A stretch of DNA of 64,000 nucleotides from Thauera aromatica K172 (GCF_003030465.1 NZ_CP028339.1:1984001-2048000), one strand, 5' to 3'. Numbered from the stretch's first letter, positions 1 to 8,791 are shown. Translations and numbers: made by a program. The notes: generated from the letters alone by a model not told the origin.

Positions 1-1215
1 TCGATGGGGGAGATCGCCGCCGACATCCGCGCCCGGCTCGTGAACCTGCCCGCTGCGATCGCGATCGGCCAGCCGATCTCACACCGCATCGACCACATGC
101 TCTCGGGCGTGCGTTCGCAGATCGCGATCAAGATCTTCGGCGAGGATCTCGACACGCTGCGGGGGCAGGCCGATGCGCTGCGGGCGCGGCTGGCCGGCAT
201 CCCCGGACTCGCGGATCTGGAAATCGAGAAGCAAGTGCTCGCGCCGCAGATCAAGGTGCGCATCGACTATGCCGCAGCGGCCCGCTATGGCGTGCCGGCA
301 CCGCAGATCCTGGCCGCGCTGCAGAACCTCGTCGAGGGCGAGAAAGTCACCCAGATCGTCGAAGGTGGAAGGCGTTTCGCGCTGGTCGTGCGCCTGCCCG
401 AATCGGCGCGTTCGGTCGAGGGGCTCGCGCAGATCCTCATCGAAACGCCCACCGGCCACGTCCCGTTGTCGAAACTCGCGTCGATCGAGGATGGTGACGG
501 GCCGAACCAGGTCAGCCGCGACGACGGCAAGCGCCGCATCGTGCTGTCGGCCAATGCGCAGCAACGCCCGCTCTCGGAAATCGTCGAGGACATCCGCGCG
601 GCGGTGGCCGACATGAAACTGCCCGAAGGCTACTTCATCACGCTCGGTGGGCAGTTCCAGGCACAGGAAGAAGCGTCGCGTCTCGTGGGGCTGCTGTCGA
701 TCGTGTCGCTCGTGCTGATGTTCGTCGTGCTCTACAGCCGCTACAAGTCGGTGCGTCTCTCGGCGCTGATCATGGCCAACATTCCGCTCGCGCTGGTGGG
801 CGCAGTGATCGGCCTGTGGATCTCCGGCCAGCCCTTGTCGGTCGCGGCGCTCATCGGCTTCATCACGCTCGCCGGCATCTCGGTGCGTAATGGAATCCTG
901 AAGGTCAGCCACTACATCAATCTGATGCGCATCGAAGGCGAGAGCTTCGATCACCAGATGATCCTGCGCGGCTCGCTGGAACGGCTATCGCCGGTGCTGA
1001 TGACGGCGCTGGTGACGGCCTTTGCGCTGGCACCGCTGCTGTTCGAGGCCGAACGCCCGGGTACCGAGATCCTGCACCCGGTCGCGGTGGTGATCTTCTC
1101 GGGGCTCATCAGCTCGACGCTCCTCGATACCTTCCTCACCCCGGCGATGTTCTGGCTTTTCGGCCGCCGCGACGTCGAGCGCCTGCTCAACGACCGCAAT
1201 GCCGAAGCGTTCTGA
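1..1215 (+). CDS. CusA/CzcA-family heavy-metal RND efflux pump, C-terminal part (5' end outside window)
   Basis: This is the C-terminal 400 or so residues of an inner-membrane RND proton antiporter of the heavy-metal (HME) type, the pump of a tripartite CusCBA/CzcCBA-like system that drives metal ions across the envelope. The frame is open from the first base, so the start lies upstream. The first half is periplasmic porter/docking domain (GVRSQIAIKIFGEDLD; PAPQILAALQNLVEG). The second half has the last membrane helices, including the segments LLSIVSLVLMFVVLYSR, IPLALVGAVIGLWISG and GFITLAGISVRNGIL. A full-length family member is about 1,040 residues. Substrate (Cu/Ag or Zn/Co/Cd) cannot be read, because the diagnostic helix-4 region is missing. 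A His-rich periplasmic protein follows 41 bp downstream, probably in the same transcript. Confidence 0.9.
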   Translation, partial: SMGEIAADIRARLVNLPAAIAIGQPISHRIDHMLSGVRSQIAIKIFGEDLDTLRGQADALRARLAGIPGLADLEIEKQVLAPQIKVRIDYAAAARYGVPAPQILAALQNLVEGEKVTQIVEGGRRFALVVRLPESARSVEGLAQILIETPTGHVPLSKLASIEDGDGPNQVSRDDGKRRIVLSANAQQRPLSEIVEDIRAAVADMKLPEGYFITLGGQFQAQEEASRLVGLLSIVSLVLMFVVLYSRYKSVRLSALIMANIPLALVGAVIGLWISGQPLSVAALIGFITLAGISVRNGILKVSHYINLMRIEGESFDHQMILRGSLERLSPVLMTALVTAFALAPLLFEAERPGTEILHPVAVVIFSGLISSTLLDTFLTPAMFWLFGRRDVERLLNDRNAEAF

Positions 1216-1256
1216 CGCTGATCCGCTTACACAATCGAATCCTGAAAGGAGAAAAC

Positions 1257-1643
1257 ATGAAACTCTCGAAGCTCATCACGCTTGCCGCCCTGGTGGCCGT
1301 CGGTCCTGCCTTCGCGGCGGACAAGCACGACCACGCGCACGAACATGAGTCCATGCACGGCGGCCTGGTGGTCGAGGTCAAGGATGTCGACCTCGAACTC
1401 GTCGCCAAGCCGGACGTCATCCAGCTGCACCTGCGCGATCACGGCAAACCGGTTGATGTGACCAACGGCAGCGCCAAGCTCACGCTCCTGTCCGGCACCG
1501 ACAAACAGGAAGTCGAACTCAAGCCTGCCGGCGACCGGTTGGAGTCCAAGGGAAGCTTCAAGGTGGGCGCCGGCACCAAGTTGGTGGCCGTCGTCACGCT
1601 GCCGGGCAAGCCCTCCACCACGGCGCGCTTCACGCTGAAGTGA
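1257..1643 (+). CDS. Small periplasmic His-rich protein of the RND operon
   Basis: A 128-residue protein with a clear Sec signal peptide (MKLSKLITLAALVAVGPAFA, cleavage after AFA). The mature N-terminus is rich in His and acidic residues (DKHDHAHEHESMHGG), a likely metal-binding stretch. The rest looks like a small beta-sandwich with no catalytic motif. An AAAGGAG ribosome site lies 7 bp before the ATG. It follows the RND pump by 41 bp, which suggests a periplasmic metal chaperone or buffer for the pump. I do not recognise a named family; the metal-handling role is inferred from composition and context only. Confidence 0.75.
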   Translation: MKLSKLITLAALVAVGPAFAADKHDHAHEHESMHGGLVVEVKDVDLELVAKPDVIQLHLRDHGKPVDVTNGSAKLTLLSGTDKQEVELKPAGDRLESKGSFKVGAGTKLVAVVTLPGKPSTTARFTLK

Positions 1644-1708
1644 CGTCGTCCGCTTGCCCGCAGCACGTCGCTGCGGGCGGCCAACTCATGTAACCCAGAG
1701 GTGACCCA

Positions 1709-2086
1709 ATGAAAACTCTTGTGGCAGGAATGGTTGCCGTTGCCGTCGGTGGACTGGGCGGCTGTGCGAGCCCCACCGTGTTCGAAGGGAAATACGCGCA
1801 GGACGATGGGTGGCGCAAAGGAACTGTTGTCGAAATCGGTCCGGCGAATAGCTTGAAGCGGCCTTCGTTCTATGACTGCAGGGCCGAGGCGTCCGACGCG
1901 GAAGGCGACAAGCCGTACGTGATGGTTGCGTTTCTGCGCAATGGCCACCCGTACGCGCGCGCCGCAAAGTTGCCTGCCGATGCGCAATTGCAGGTCGGTG
2001 ACAAGGTGTATGTGAACTTCAAGGACTGCAACGCACCGATCCCGAAGCGCAGCTCATCAACATCTGACGAGAAGGACTTCAATTGA
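1709..2086 (+). CDS. Small predicted outer-membrane or periplasmic lipoprotein, function unknown
   Basis: A 125-residue protein with a lipoprotein signal: a hydrophobic stretch followed by the lipobox LGGC, putting the lipidated Cys near residue 19. The mature part has two further Cys (YDCRAE and FKDCNAP) that could pair. It contains a DKVYVNF-type segment resembling a small beta-barrel fold. An AGAGGTGA ribosome site precedes the ATG. It lies 65 bp after the His-rich periplasmic gene on the same strand and may belong to that operon. No family was recognised. Confidence 0.65.
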   Translation: MKTLVAGMVAVAVGGLGGCASPTVFEGKYAQDDGWRKGTVVEIGPANSLKRPSFYDCRAEASDAEGDKPYVMVAFLRNGHPYARAAKLPADAQLQVGDKVYVNFKDCNAPIPKRSSSTSDEKDFN

Positions 2087-2170
2087 TGCGCCTGTCGCGC
2101 GGGACGCCAGGGATTGTTGCGACGGATCAACGCCCCAAGGGTCCGGGTTCGCCTCGTCAGGACCAAGACG

Positions 2171-2728
2171 ATGCATGACGACGTCCATCACGAAGCCTGG
2201 CGCGATCGAGTGGCCCCGGAACTGCTCGACGCGGTTCGCCAGGGCAAGATCCCGGAAGTGCTGAGATGGCTGGAGGACGGACTTCCCGCCGATTGGCAAG
2301 ATACCGAGGGGTGCAGCTTGATCTTCCTGGCGGCATATCACCGTCGGTGGGCCGTTATTGACGGCCTGTTGGCGCACGGCGCATCAGTCGACCTGCCCGA
2401 TCGTCGGGGATGGACGCCGCTCTTCTGGGCCGCTTTCAACGGCCATGCGGACATCGTTTCATTCCTGATCGGCCGTGGCGCCAATCCAGACGTGCGGAAC
2501 GAGGACGGGGAGTGGCCCTTGTTCTGGGCCGTCTACAAGGGGCACACAGCAGTTGTCCGGCATCTCCTGATCGGCGGTGCGAAGCGGAACCAAATCGATG
2601 CGGACGGACACGACGAGCTCTGGCTCGCAAAAAATTTGGGCCGACAGGACATCGTTGCCATCTTGGAGGGGCCTCGAGGCCCGCGCCCAAACCGTGCCCT
2701 GCGTGGGACTTCGGACGAGGGCATTTGA
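2171..2728 (+). CDS. Ankyrin-repeat protein
   Basis: A 185-residue soluble protein with about four ankyrin repeats. The clearest is GWTPLFWAAFNGHADIVSFL followed by IGRGANPDVRN; flanking copies read CSLIFLAAYHRRWAVIDGLL and EWPLFWAVYKGHTAVVRHLL. Ankyrin repeats are protein-interaction scaffolds, so the partner and role are unknown. I chose the ATG at 2171, which has TCAGGA about 8 bp upstream; an in-frame TTG at 2114 would add 19 Arg-rich residues and looks less likely. There is no signal peptide. The gene appears less GC-rich than the lutABC genes downstream, consistent with accessory DNA. Confidence 0.75.
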   Translation: MHDDVHHEAWRDRVAPELLDAVRQGKIPEVLRWLEDGLPADWQDTEGCSLIFLAAYHRRWAVIDGLLAHGASVDLPDRRGWTPLFWAAFNGHADIVSFLIGRGANPDVRNEDGEWPLFWAVYKGHTAVVRHLLIGGAKRNQIDADGHDELWLAKNLGRQDIVAILEGPRGPRPNRALRGTSDEGI

Positions 2729-2920
2729 TTCGGCCTCTCCACCCTTGCTCGCCAGCCGCGCGGGGCCGGGAACAGCGGACCTCTAGGCAAGATCCTGGCA
2801 ACAGACCCGGAACTGACCGCATTCCCGGTGCAGTTGTACCGAAAATCTCGTTCTTGCCCCAGAACGTGGCCAACAGGCGTGATAATCCGCGATTATCCCG
2901 TGTCGTAATATGCATTTTCA

Positions 2921-2990
2921 TACGCGTACGATCATTGACAATAGTATGTACAGGCGTACCATGTAATACAGTACGTAAAAATCAGGGGTG
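2921..2990 (+). promoter_or_regulatory. Candidate promoter/operator of the KfrA-like gene with repeated GTAC motifs
   Basis: An AT-rich stretch just before the KfrA-like gene. A perfect -35 hexamer TTGACA (2935-2940) is followed by a weak -10 (TACCAT at 2957-2962, spacer 16). Four GTAC tetramers (2926, 2948, 2956, 2971) lie within 50 bp and sit either side of the -35. KfrA proteins are known to repress their own promoter, so these could be operator elements. The assignment is inference. Confidence 0.4.
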
Positions 2991-2995
2991 TCGCG

Positions 2996-4084
2996 ATGGC
3001 CAGAAGCGGGATCTACAAGTCCGAGGTGGTGCGGGCACGTGACGCGTTGCGCGCGCAGGGGCGACACCCATCGATCGACGCCATTCGGGTCGAACTCGGC
3101 AATACCGGCTCAAAGGCAACGATTCACCGCTACTTAAAGGAGATCGAAGAGGAAGAGGGCGGAACCGGCGGCACACAGGTTGCCGTGAGCGAGGCAATCC
3201 AGGACCTCGTCGGCAGGCTGGCCGGCCGCTTGCACGAAGAGGCCGATGCCCGGATCGCGGAGGCAAAAACCCGCTATACCGGCGAAATTGCCCAACTCAA
3301 GGACGCGCTCCGGCAGCAGCGCCAAGAGGGTGAAGCACTCAAGACCCAGTTGCAGCATACCGAATCCCTGTTGAGCGAGGAGAGTGACCGTCATCGCCAG
3401 ACGGCACTCACGCTGCAACAGGAGACCGTGCAGCGCGCGCAGGCCGCGCAACAGGTTGCCGATCTGCAGTCACAACTGGCGCAAGGCGAACAGCACCGGC
3501 AATCACTGGAGGACAAACACCGTCACGCCCGCGAAGCCCTGGACCATTTTCGGCAGGCGGCCAAGGAACAGCGCGATCAGGAGCAGCGCCAGCATGAGCA
3601 GCAGACCCAGCACCTGCAGGCCGAACTGAGGCAACTGAATCAGACGCTCGGAACCAAACAGGATCAACTGACCGGGATCAGCCGGGACAACGCCCGCCTG
3701 GCGGCCGAGTTGTCGCAGGCCCATGCGCAGCTTCACCAGACTCAGACGGAGGCGCGATCGCTCCGAGACGAATTGTCGGTGGCCAAGGAAACCGGGCAAC
3801 GCGTCGAGGCGCTGGGCCAACGCCTGGCGGAGCGGGAACTGCAGATCGAGGATCTGCTGCGCGGCAAGAGTGTGGTCGAAGCTACGCTCGCCGAACAGGC
3901 CGAACGTCGTCAAGCCCTGGAAATCGAGCTTGGGGCCGCCCGGGCGTCCTTATCCATACAGGAAAAAGTGATTGCGGACATGCATGCACAGCTTCTACGT
4001 CATGGCAGCCGCCGGAAACAAAGCGGCAAACAGGACCACGTCGCGGGAGTCGGCGAGAAAGCCGCAACGCCCACCGCACCATAA
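2996..4084 (+). CDS. KfrA-like N-terminal DNA-binding, long coiled-coil protein
   Basis: A 362-residue protein. Residues 1-60 match the KfrA_N-type helix-turn-helix region (KSEVVRARDALRAQGRHPSI, then GNTGSKATIHRYLKEI). Residues about 70-345 are an almost uninterrupted Gln/Glu/Ala-rich coiled coil, and the C-terminal 20 residues are basic and disordered. KfrA is a plasmid-encoded repressor and partition accessory factor; chromosomal copies usually mark integrative or plasmid-derived DNA. Here it stands alone, without parAB or an integrase. A GGGGTG ribosome site precedes the ATG. Its GC content is visibly lower than that of lutABC. The role could be nucoid or element structuring or transcriptional repression; the sequence does not decide. 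Confidence 0.75.
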   Translation: MARSGIYKSEVVRARDALRAQGRHPSIDAIRVELGNTGSKATIHRYLKEIEEEEGGTGGTQVAVSEAIQDLVGRLAGRLHEEADARIAEAKTRYTGEIAQLKDALRQQRQEGEALKTQLQHTESLLSEESDRHRQTALTLQQETVQRAQAAQQVADLQSQLAQGEQHRQSLEDKHRHAREALDHFRQAAKEQRDQEQRQHEQQTQHLQAELRQLNQTLGTKQDQLTGISRDNARLAAELSQAHAQLHQTQTEARSLRDELSVAKETGQRVEALGQRLAERELQIEDLLRGKSVVEATLAEQAERRQALEIELGAARASLSIQEKVIADMHAQLLRHGSRRKQSGKQDHVAGVGEKAATPTAP

Positions 4085-4343
4085 TTAAACATTTAAAACA
4101 TACGCTTACAGCTCGAAAGTCCTAATATTGGCTTCATCCCGGCGCCGCAGGAGCCAAAATCTTTTGTTGCAAAACAACGGTTTGCGGCGGATATGTACAG
4201 TTTTTCCCTTCATCCCGGTCATACCCCATCCATGTTCCGGGCGTCGCCGATCGGTGGCGGGCGAGCTGAATATCAGTGTTATCAGCAGTCGCGGCGGGGT
4301 TGCGGCTGCTGCAGAATGGACAAAACCTTCGGAGACGATGCGC

Positions 4344-5180
4344 ATGAGCCACTCCCCCTTCGCCGCACCCAACACCACCCGCGTGGCGCCGCCGCCGGCG
4401 CCGCCGCGCAGTTACCCGGCGAAACCGTCCGATGCGTACCTGTTCGGCACTTGCGTACTCGACCTGTTCTTTCCGGATGCGGGCATGGACGCGATCCGCC
4501 TGCTCGAGCGCGAGGGCATCCGGGTCCATTTTCCGCAGGCCCAGAGCTGCTGCGGCCAGCCTGCCTACACTTCGGGCTACACCGACGAGGCCCGTGCCGT
4601 GGCGCGCGCGCAGCTTGCCCTGTTCGGCGGTGACTGGCCGGTGGTGGTGCCCTCGGGCTCGTGCGCCGGCATGTTCCGCCACCATTACTTCGAGCTGTTC
4701 AAGGACGAGCCGGAAACCCTGGCGCAGGTCGCCGCGCTGGCCGAGCGCACCTACGAACTGGCCGAGTTCCTGCTGAACGTGTGCCGGGTGCAGCTGCGCG
4801 ACAGCGGCGCACCGGTCAGGGTCGCATTGCACACGTCCTGTTCGGCACGGCGCGAGATGAACACCCACGAGCACGGCCGCGCGCTGCTCGCCCAGTTGGC
4901 CGGGGTGGAGCGGGTCGAGCATGACCACGAGAGCGAATGCTGCGGCTTCGGCGGCGCGTTCAGCGTGCGCATGCCCGATATTTCCGGGGCGATGGTGCGC
5001 GACAAGGCCGCTGCGCTGAACGCTTCGGGGGCCGCCGAAGTGGTGAGTGCCGACTGCGGCTGCCTGCTCAACATCAACGGTGCGTTCGAGAAGCAGGGCG
5101 ACACCCTGCGCGGTGAACACCTGGCCAGCTTCCTGCTGCGCCGCACGGCGGCCAAGGCTGGGCAGGAGGCGGGGAAATGA
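4344..5180 (+). CDS. lutA: L-lactate utilisation protein LutA (Fe-S, CCG-domain oxidoreductase subunit)
   Basis: A 278-residue cytoplasmic protein with two Cys-rich CCG domains. The first has SCCGQPAYTSGY near residue 70 and the second ECCGFGGAFSVRMP near residue 200. These bind Fe-S or heterodisulfide-reductase-like clusters. LutABC together oxidise L-lactate to pyruvate. The ATG at 4344 was chosen because GGAGA sits about 8 bp upstream; an ATG at 4338 is too close to that site, and the longer in-frame extension from 4128 looks non-coding. A short Pro-rich leader (PPPAPPRSY) precedes the conserved region. The stop overlaps the lutB start (ATGA), so the genes are translationally coupled. Confidence 0.93.
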   Translation: MSHSPFAAPNTTRVAPPPAPPRSYPAKPSDAYLFGTCVLDLFFPDAGMDAIRLLEREGIRVHFPQAQSCCGQPAYTSGYTDEARAVARAQLALFGGDWPVVVPSGSCAGMFRHHYFELFKDEPETLAQVAALAERTYELAEFLLNVCRVQLRDSGAPVRVALHTSCSARREMNTHEHGRALLAQLAGVERVEHDHESECCGFGGAFSVRMPDISGAMVRDKAAALNASGAAEVVSADCGCLLNINGAFEKQGDTLRGEHLASFLLRRTAAKAGQEAGK

Positions 5181-6616
5181 GCGCCGCCGTCGGACAAGCG
5201 GGAGTGCCGATCGCCTTCAAGCGCAACGCCCGCGAGGCGCTGGGCGATGCCCAGCTGCGGCGCAACTTCCGCGGTGCGATGGACTCGCTGATGGCCAAGC
5301 GCCTGGTGCAGTTTCCCGATGGCGACGAGCTCGAGCGCCTGCGCGCCTTCGGCAACCGGGTGCGGGCGCGGGCGCTGTCGAAGCTGCCCGAACTGCTCGA
5401 GCGCCTCGAGGCCAGGCTGACACGCAACGGCGTCAAGGTGCACTGGGCGGAGACGGTGGACGAGGCCAATGCCATCGTCCAGCGCATCGCCGAGACCCAT
5501 ACGGCGAAGAAGGTGATCAAGGGCAAGTCGATGGTCAGCGAGGAAATGGAGATGAACCATTTTCTCGCCGCACGCGGCGTCGACTGCCTGGAGTCGGACA
5601 TGGGCGAGTTCATCGTCCAGCTGCGCGAGGAGAAGCCCTCGCACATCATCATGCCGGCGATCCACCTCAATGCCGGGCAGGTCGCCAAGCTGTTCCACGA
5701 CAAGCTCGACGTGGACTACACCGAAGATGTCGACCGCCTGATCCGGATCGGGCGCGAGACCTTGCGGCGCAAATTCTTCGAGGCCGATATCGGCGTCTCC
5801 GGGGTGAACTTCGCCGTCGCCGAAACCGGCTCCCTGCTGCTGGTGGAAAACGAGGGCAACGGCCGGATGTCGACGACCGTGCCGCCGGTACATATCGCGG
5901 TGACCGGGATCGAGAAAGTGGTCGAGAACCTGCGCGACGTGGTGCCGCTGCTGTCGCTGCTGACGCGTTCGGCGACCGGCCAGGCGATCACCACCTATGT
6001 GAACGTGATCTCCGGCCCGCGCAAGGACGAGGAACTCGACGGCCCGCGCGAAGTGCACCTGGTACTGCTCGACAACGGCCGCAGCCAGGCCTTTGCCGAC
6101 AGCGAGCTGCGCCAGACGCTGAACTGCATCCGCTGCGGCGCCTGCATGAATCACTGCCCGGTCTATACCCGCATCGGCGGCCACGCTTACGGCACGGTGT
6201 ATCCGGGGCCGATCGGCAAGATCGTGACCCCCCACATGCTCGGCCTGGAGGTCACCCGCGACCTGCCCACGGCTTCGTCGATGTGCGGCGCCTGCGGCGA
6301 AGTCTGTCCGGTGAAGATCCCGATTCCCGCCTTGCTCCGCCGCCTGCGCGAGGAGGCGGTGCGGCCACCGCAGGCCGAGCCGCACTTCATGCGCGGCCAG
6401 GGGGCGAAGTATTCGGCCAAGGAGACTCTGGTGTGGAAGGCCTGGCGCAAGATGAACACTTCGCCCGCGCTGTACAAGGCCTTCACTTACGCCGGAACCC
6501 GCTTCCGTGGTCTGATGCCGCCCAGGATCGGCCCCTGGACCGAGCACCGCAGCGCTCCCCGGCTCGCTCCGCGCACGCTGCACGAACTCGCCCACGACCA
6601 TCTCGGTGACGAATGA
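5177..6616 (+). CDS. lutB: L-lactate utilisation iron-sulfur protein LutB
   Basis: A 479-residue protein. An N-terminal LUD domain (about residues 60-300) is followed by a pair of ferredoxin-type [4Fe-4S] motifs: CIRCGACMNHCP from residue 317 and CGACGEVCPVKIP from residue 370. A DUF3390-like tail follows. LutB is the central electron-transfer subunit of the LutABC lactate oxidase. It overlaps lutA by 4 bp and is followed by lutC after 7 bp, so the three form one operon. Length and motif order are as usual for the family. No lactate permease or LutR regulator is adjacent in this window. Confidence 0.95.
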   Translation: MSAAVGQAGVPIAFKRNAREALGDAQLRRNFRGAMDSLMAKRLVQFPDGDELERLRAFGNRVRARALSKLPELLERLEARLTRNGVKVHWAETVDEANAIVQRIAETHTAKKVIKGKSMVSEEMEMNHFLAARGVDCLESDMGEFIVQLREEKPSHIIMPAIHLNAGQVAKLFHDKLDVDYTEDVDRLIRIGRETLRRKFFEADIGVSGVNFAVAETGSLLLVENEGNGRMSTTVPPVHIAVTGIEKVVENLRDVVPLLSLLTRSATGQAITTYVNVISGPRKDEELDGPREVHLVLLDNGRSQAFADSELRQTLNCIRCGACMNHCPVYTRIGGHAYGTVYPGPIGKIVTPHMLGLEVTRDLPTASSMCGACGEVCPVKIPIPALLRRLREEAVRPPQAEPHFMRGQGAKYSAKETLVWKAWRKMNTSPALYKAFTYAGTRFRGLMPPRIGPWTEHRSAPRLAPRTLHELAHDHLGDE

Positions 6617-6623
6617 GGACTGA

Positions 6624-7295
6624 ATGAACGCCAGGGACAGGATTCTCGCCAGGCTGCGCACCAGCCTGGAAGGCACGACGGCGCTTGCCGACGACTATGA
6701 CGAGGCGCTGGTGACCGAGCCGTGGCGCTATGCGCCCGAACGGCGGATCGCCCGCCTGCGCGAAATGCTCGAGGCCGTGCACGGCGAGACCGCGCTCACC
6801 ACCGCCGCGCAATGGCCGGCGCGGGTGCTCGAAGCGCTCGCCGCACGCGCCATCGAAGAGCTGCTGGTCGCGCCGGAAAGCGCTCATGGGCGGCAGCTGG
6901 CCGCTCATCTCGCCGCTGCCGGCGGCACGCTGCGCCTGAAGGCCTATGACCGCCCGGTCGAGGCCTGGAAGGACGAGCTGTTCTTCCATACCCCGGCCAG
7001 CCTCACCGGCACCCTCGGCGCCATCGCCGCCACCGGCAGCCTGGTGCTGTGGCCGACGCCGCAGGAGCCCCGCCTGATGAGTCTGGTGCCGCCCTTGCAT
7101 ATCGCGCTGCTGAAGGCGAGCGAAGTCCATGACAACCTGTACGAAGCGATGCGTGCACAGGGCTGGACGGAGGGCTTGCCGACCAATGCGCTGCTGGTTT
7201 CGGGCCCGTCGAAGACGGCCGATATCCAGCAGACCCTGGCTTATGGCGCGCACGGGCCGAAGGAGTTGCTCGTGCTGATCCTCGAGGACGCCTGA
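6624..7295 (+). CDS. lutC: L-lactate utilisation protein LutC (LUD domain)
   Basis: A 223-residue LUD-domain protein, the third subunit of the lactate-oxidising LutABC complex. The core motifs are SLTGTLGAIAATGSLVLWPT and the ligand-binding stretch VSGPSKTADIQQTLAYGAHG. An N-terminal helix NARDRILARLR is typical. The coding end is striking: the TGA stop (7293-7295) touches the left inverted repeat of the IS1182-type element. The protein ends in VLILEDA and has a normal family length, so at most a few residues were altered. It is probably functional. Confidence 0.93.
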   Translation: MNARDRILARLRTSLEGTTALADDYDEALVTEPWRYAPERRIARLREMLEAVHGETALTTAAQWPARVLEALAARAIEELLVAPESAHGRQLAAHLAAAGGTLRLKAYDRPVEAWKDELFFHTPASLTGTLGAIAATGSLVLWPTPQEPRLMSLVPPLHIALLKASEVHDNLYEAMRAQGWTEGLPTNALLVSGPSKTADIQQTLAYGAHGPKELLVLILEDA

Positions 7296-7311
7296 GAGTT
7301 TGTGAAAATTT
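7295..7311 (+). repeat. Left terminal inverted repeat of the IS1182-type element
   Basis: AGAGTTTGTGAAAATTT. It pairs imperfectly with 8792-8808. It includes the last base of the lutC stop codon. A TATAAT hexamer inside the element at 7329-7334 is a likely -10 for the transposase. Confidence 0.75.
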
Positions 7312-7368
7312 CCCGCCAATTCATTTGGTATAATTCTTGCATTCCAGCCACCCTCCGGTAACCCAGTC

Positions 7369-8667
7369 ATGACAGCTCACGCCCGCGTGGTTCTGCCGAA
7401 CCGCAGCCAGATGGAGTTTCGCGCCAGCGACCTCGAGTCGCTGCTGCCGGAAGGTCATCGGGCGCGGCTGGTGTGGTCGTATGTGGCCGGGCAGGACTTG
7501 GGGCGCTTCTATGAGCGGATCCGGGTGCGTGAGGGCGGGGTTGGTCGGGCGGCGATTGCGCCGGAGATCCTGCTGTCGCTGTGGCTGTACGCGACGCTCG
7601 ACGGGGTGGGTAGCGCGCGCGAGGTGGCGCGCCTGACCGATGCGCATGATGCGTACCGTTGGTTGTGCGGCGGGGTGCAGGTCAATTACCACACGCTGTC
7701 GGACTTCCGGAAGGATCACGGCGAGGCGCTCGACGAGTTGCTCAGCGCCAATGTGGCAACGCTGATCGACGCCGGGGTGGTGAAGCTGCGCCAGGTGGCG
7801 CATGACGGCATGCGGGTGCGGGCCAGCGCGGGGGCGGGATCGTTCCGGCGCGAGGACAAGCTCGCGGGCTACCTGGAGGCGGCCCGCGAGCGGGTTGCGC
7901 AACTCAAGGCCGAGCTCGAAGCCGACCCGGGCAAGGCCGATCGGGCTCGTCAGGCGGCACGGCTGCGCGCGGCCCGTGAGCGCGAGGCCCGGGTGGCTGA
8001 GGCGCTGGCGCGCTTGCCCGAGCTCGAAGCGATCAAGCGCCGCCAAGGCAAGGCCGCCGATCAGGCGCGCGCCTCGACGACCGATGCCGAGGCGACGGTC
8101 ATGAAGATGGGCGACGGCGGGTTTCGGCCCGCCTACAACCCGCAGTTGGCCAGCGACGTCGATTCGCTGGTGATCGTGGGCGTCGAGGTGGCCACGGCGG
8201 GAAGTGATCAGGGTCAGATGGTGCCGATGATCGAGCAGGTGCGCGAGCGTTGCGGTCAGGCGCCCGAGGCCTGGCTGGTCGATGGCGGCTTCGTGGGTCA
8301 CCAGCAGGTCGAACAAGCCAGCGCGCACACCACGGTGTACGGGCCGGTGCCGGCGGCCAAGGACAAGACGGTGGATCCGCACCAGCCCAAGCCGGATGAC
8401 AGTCCTGCGGTGGCGGCGTGGCGAGCGCGCATGGGGACCGACGAGGCCAAGGCGATCTATAAGAACCGCGCCGCAACCGCCGAGTGCGTCAATGCCCAAA
8501 GCCGCAACCGGGGACTGCAGCAGTTCCGCGTGCGCGGACTGGCCAAGGTCAAGTGCGTGGTCCTGTTCTTTGCCTTGGCCCACAACCTGATGCGTATGGC
8601 CAGCCTCGCGCCGGAGATGCTCGCCCTCGGGAAAGGTGCGTCTGCAGTGACCGGAATCGGGGCTTGA
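7369..8667 (+). CDS. IS1182-family (DDE) transposase
   Basis: A 432-residue transposase. The N-terminal DUF772-type region (RIRVREGGVGRAAIAPEILL, LWLYATLDGVGSAREVARL) is followed by the catalytic core. The first Asp lies in VAHDGMRVRASAG, the second region is WLVDGGFVG, and the Glu follows in the C-terminal part (NRAATAECVNAQSRNRGLQQ). A charged coiled coil separates the first Asp from the rest. The reading frame is unbroken and the length is normal for IS1182 members (about 430-530), so it may be active. Its strand is the same as lutABC, but it has its own -10. Confidence 0.92.
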   Translation: MTAHARVVLPNRSQMEFRASDLESLLPEGHRARLVWSYVAGQDLGRFYERIRVREGGVGRAAIAPEILLSLWLYATLDGVGSAREVARLTDAHDAYRWLCGGVQVNYHTLSDFRKDHGEALDELLSANVATLIDAGVVKLRQVAHDGMRVRASAGAGSFRREDKLAGYLEAARERVAQLKAELEADPGKADRARQAARLRAAREREARVAEALARLPELEAIKRRQGKAADQARASTTDAEATVMKMGDGGFRPAYNPQLASDVDSLVIVGVEVATAGSDQGQMVPMIEQVRERCGQAPEAWLVDGGFVGHQQVEQASAHTTVYGPVPAAKDKTVDPHQPKPDDSPAVAAWRARMGTDEAKAIYKNRAATAECVNAQSRNRGLQQFRVRGLAKVKCVVLFFALAHNLMRMASLAPEMLALGKGASAVTGIGA

Positions 8668-8791
8668 ACGTACGAAACGGCGAAAAACGACCCGAAAAAC
8701 CAGATAACGCGAGTGCCTTTATGCTGAACAGATCATCTGGCCGCCACGGCGGTCACAAGCCCACTTGCGCCCCCTTCGGTGGGCATAACCG

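Noticed and set aside
1-4084. A complete integrative element with borders
   Set aside because: The composition shift and KfrA-like gene suggest foreign DNA, but no integrase, att repeat or tRNA border is visible, so an element cannot be drawn.
4128-4343. An N-terminal extension of lutA from an ATG at 4128
   Set aside because: The added 72 residues are Arg/Ser-rich and unlike LutA, whereas the ATG at 4344 has a ribosome site at the right distance.
4751-6676. A 641-codon minus-strand frame opposite lutA and lutB
   Set aside because: lutA and lutB have complete Fe-S motifs and coupled starts; the antisense frame is an artefact of high GC.
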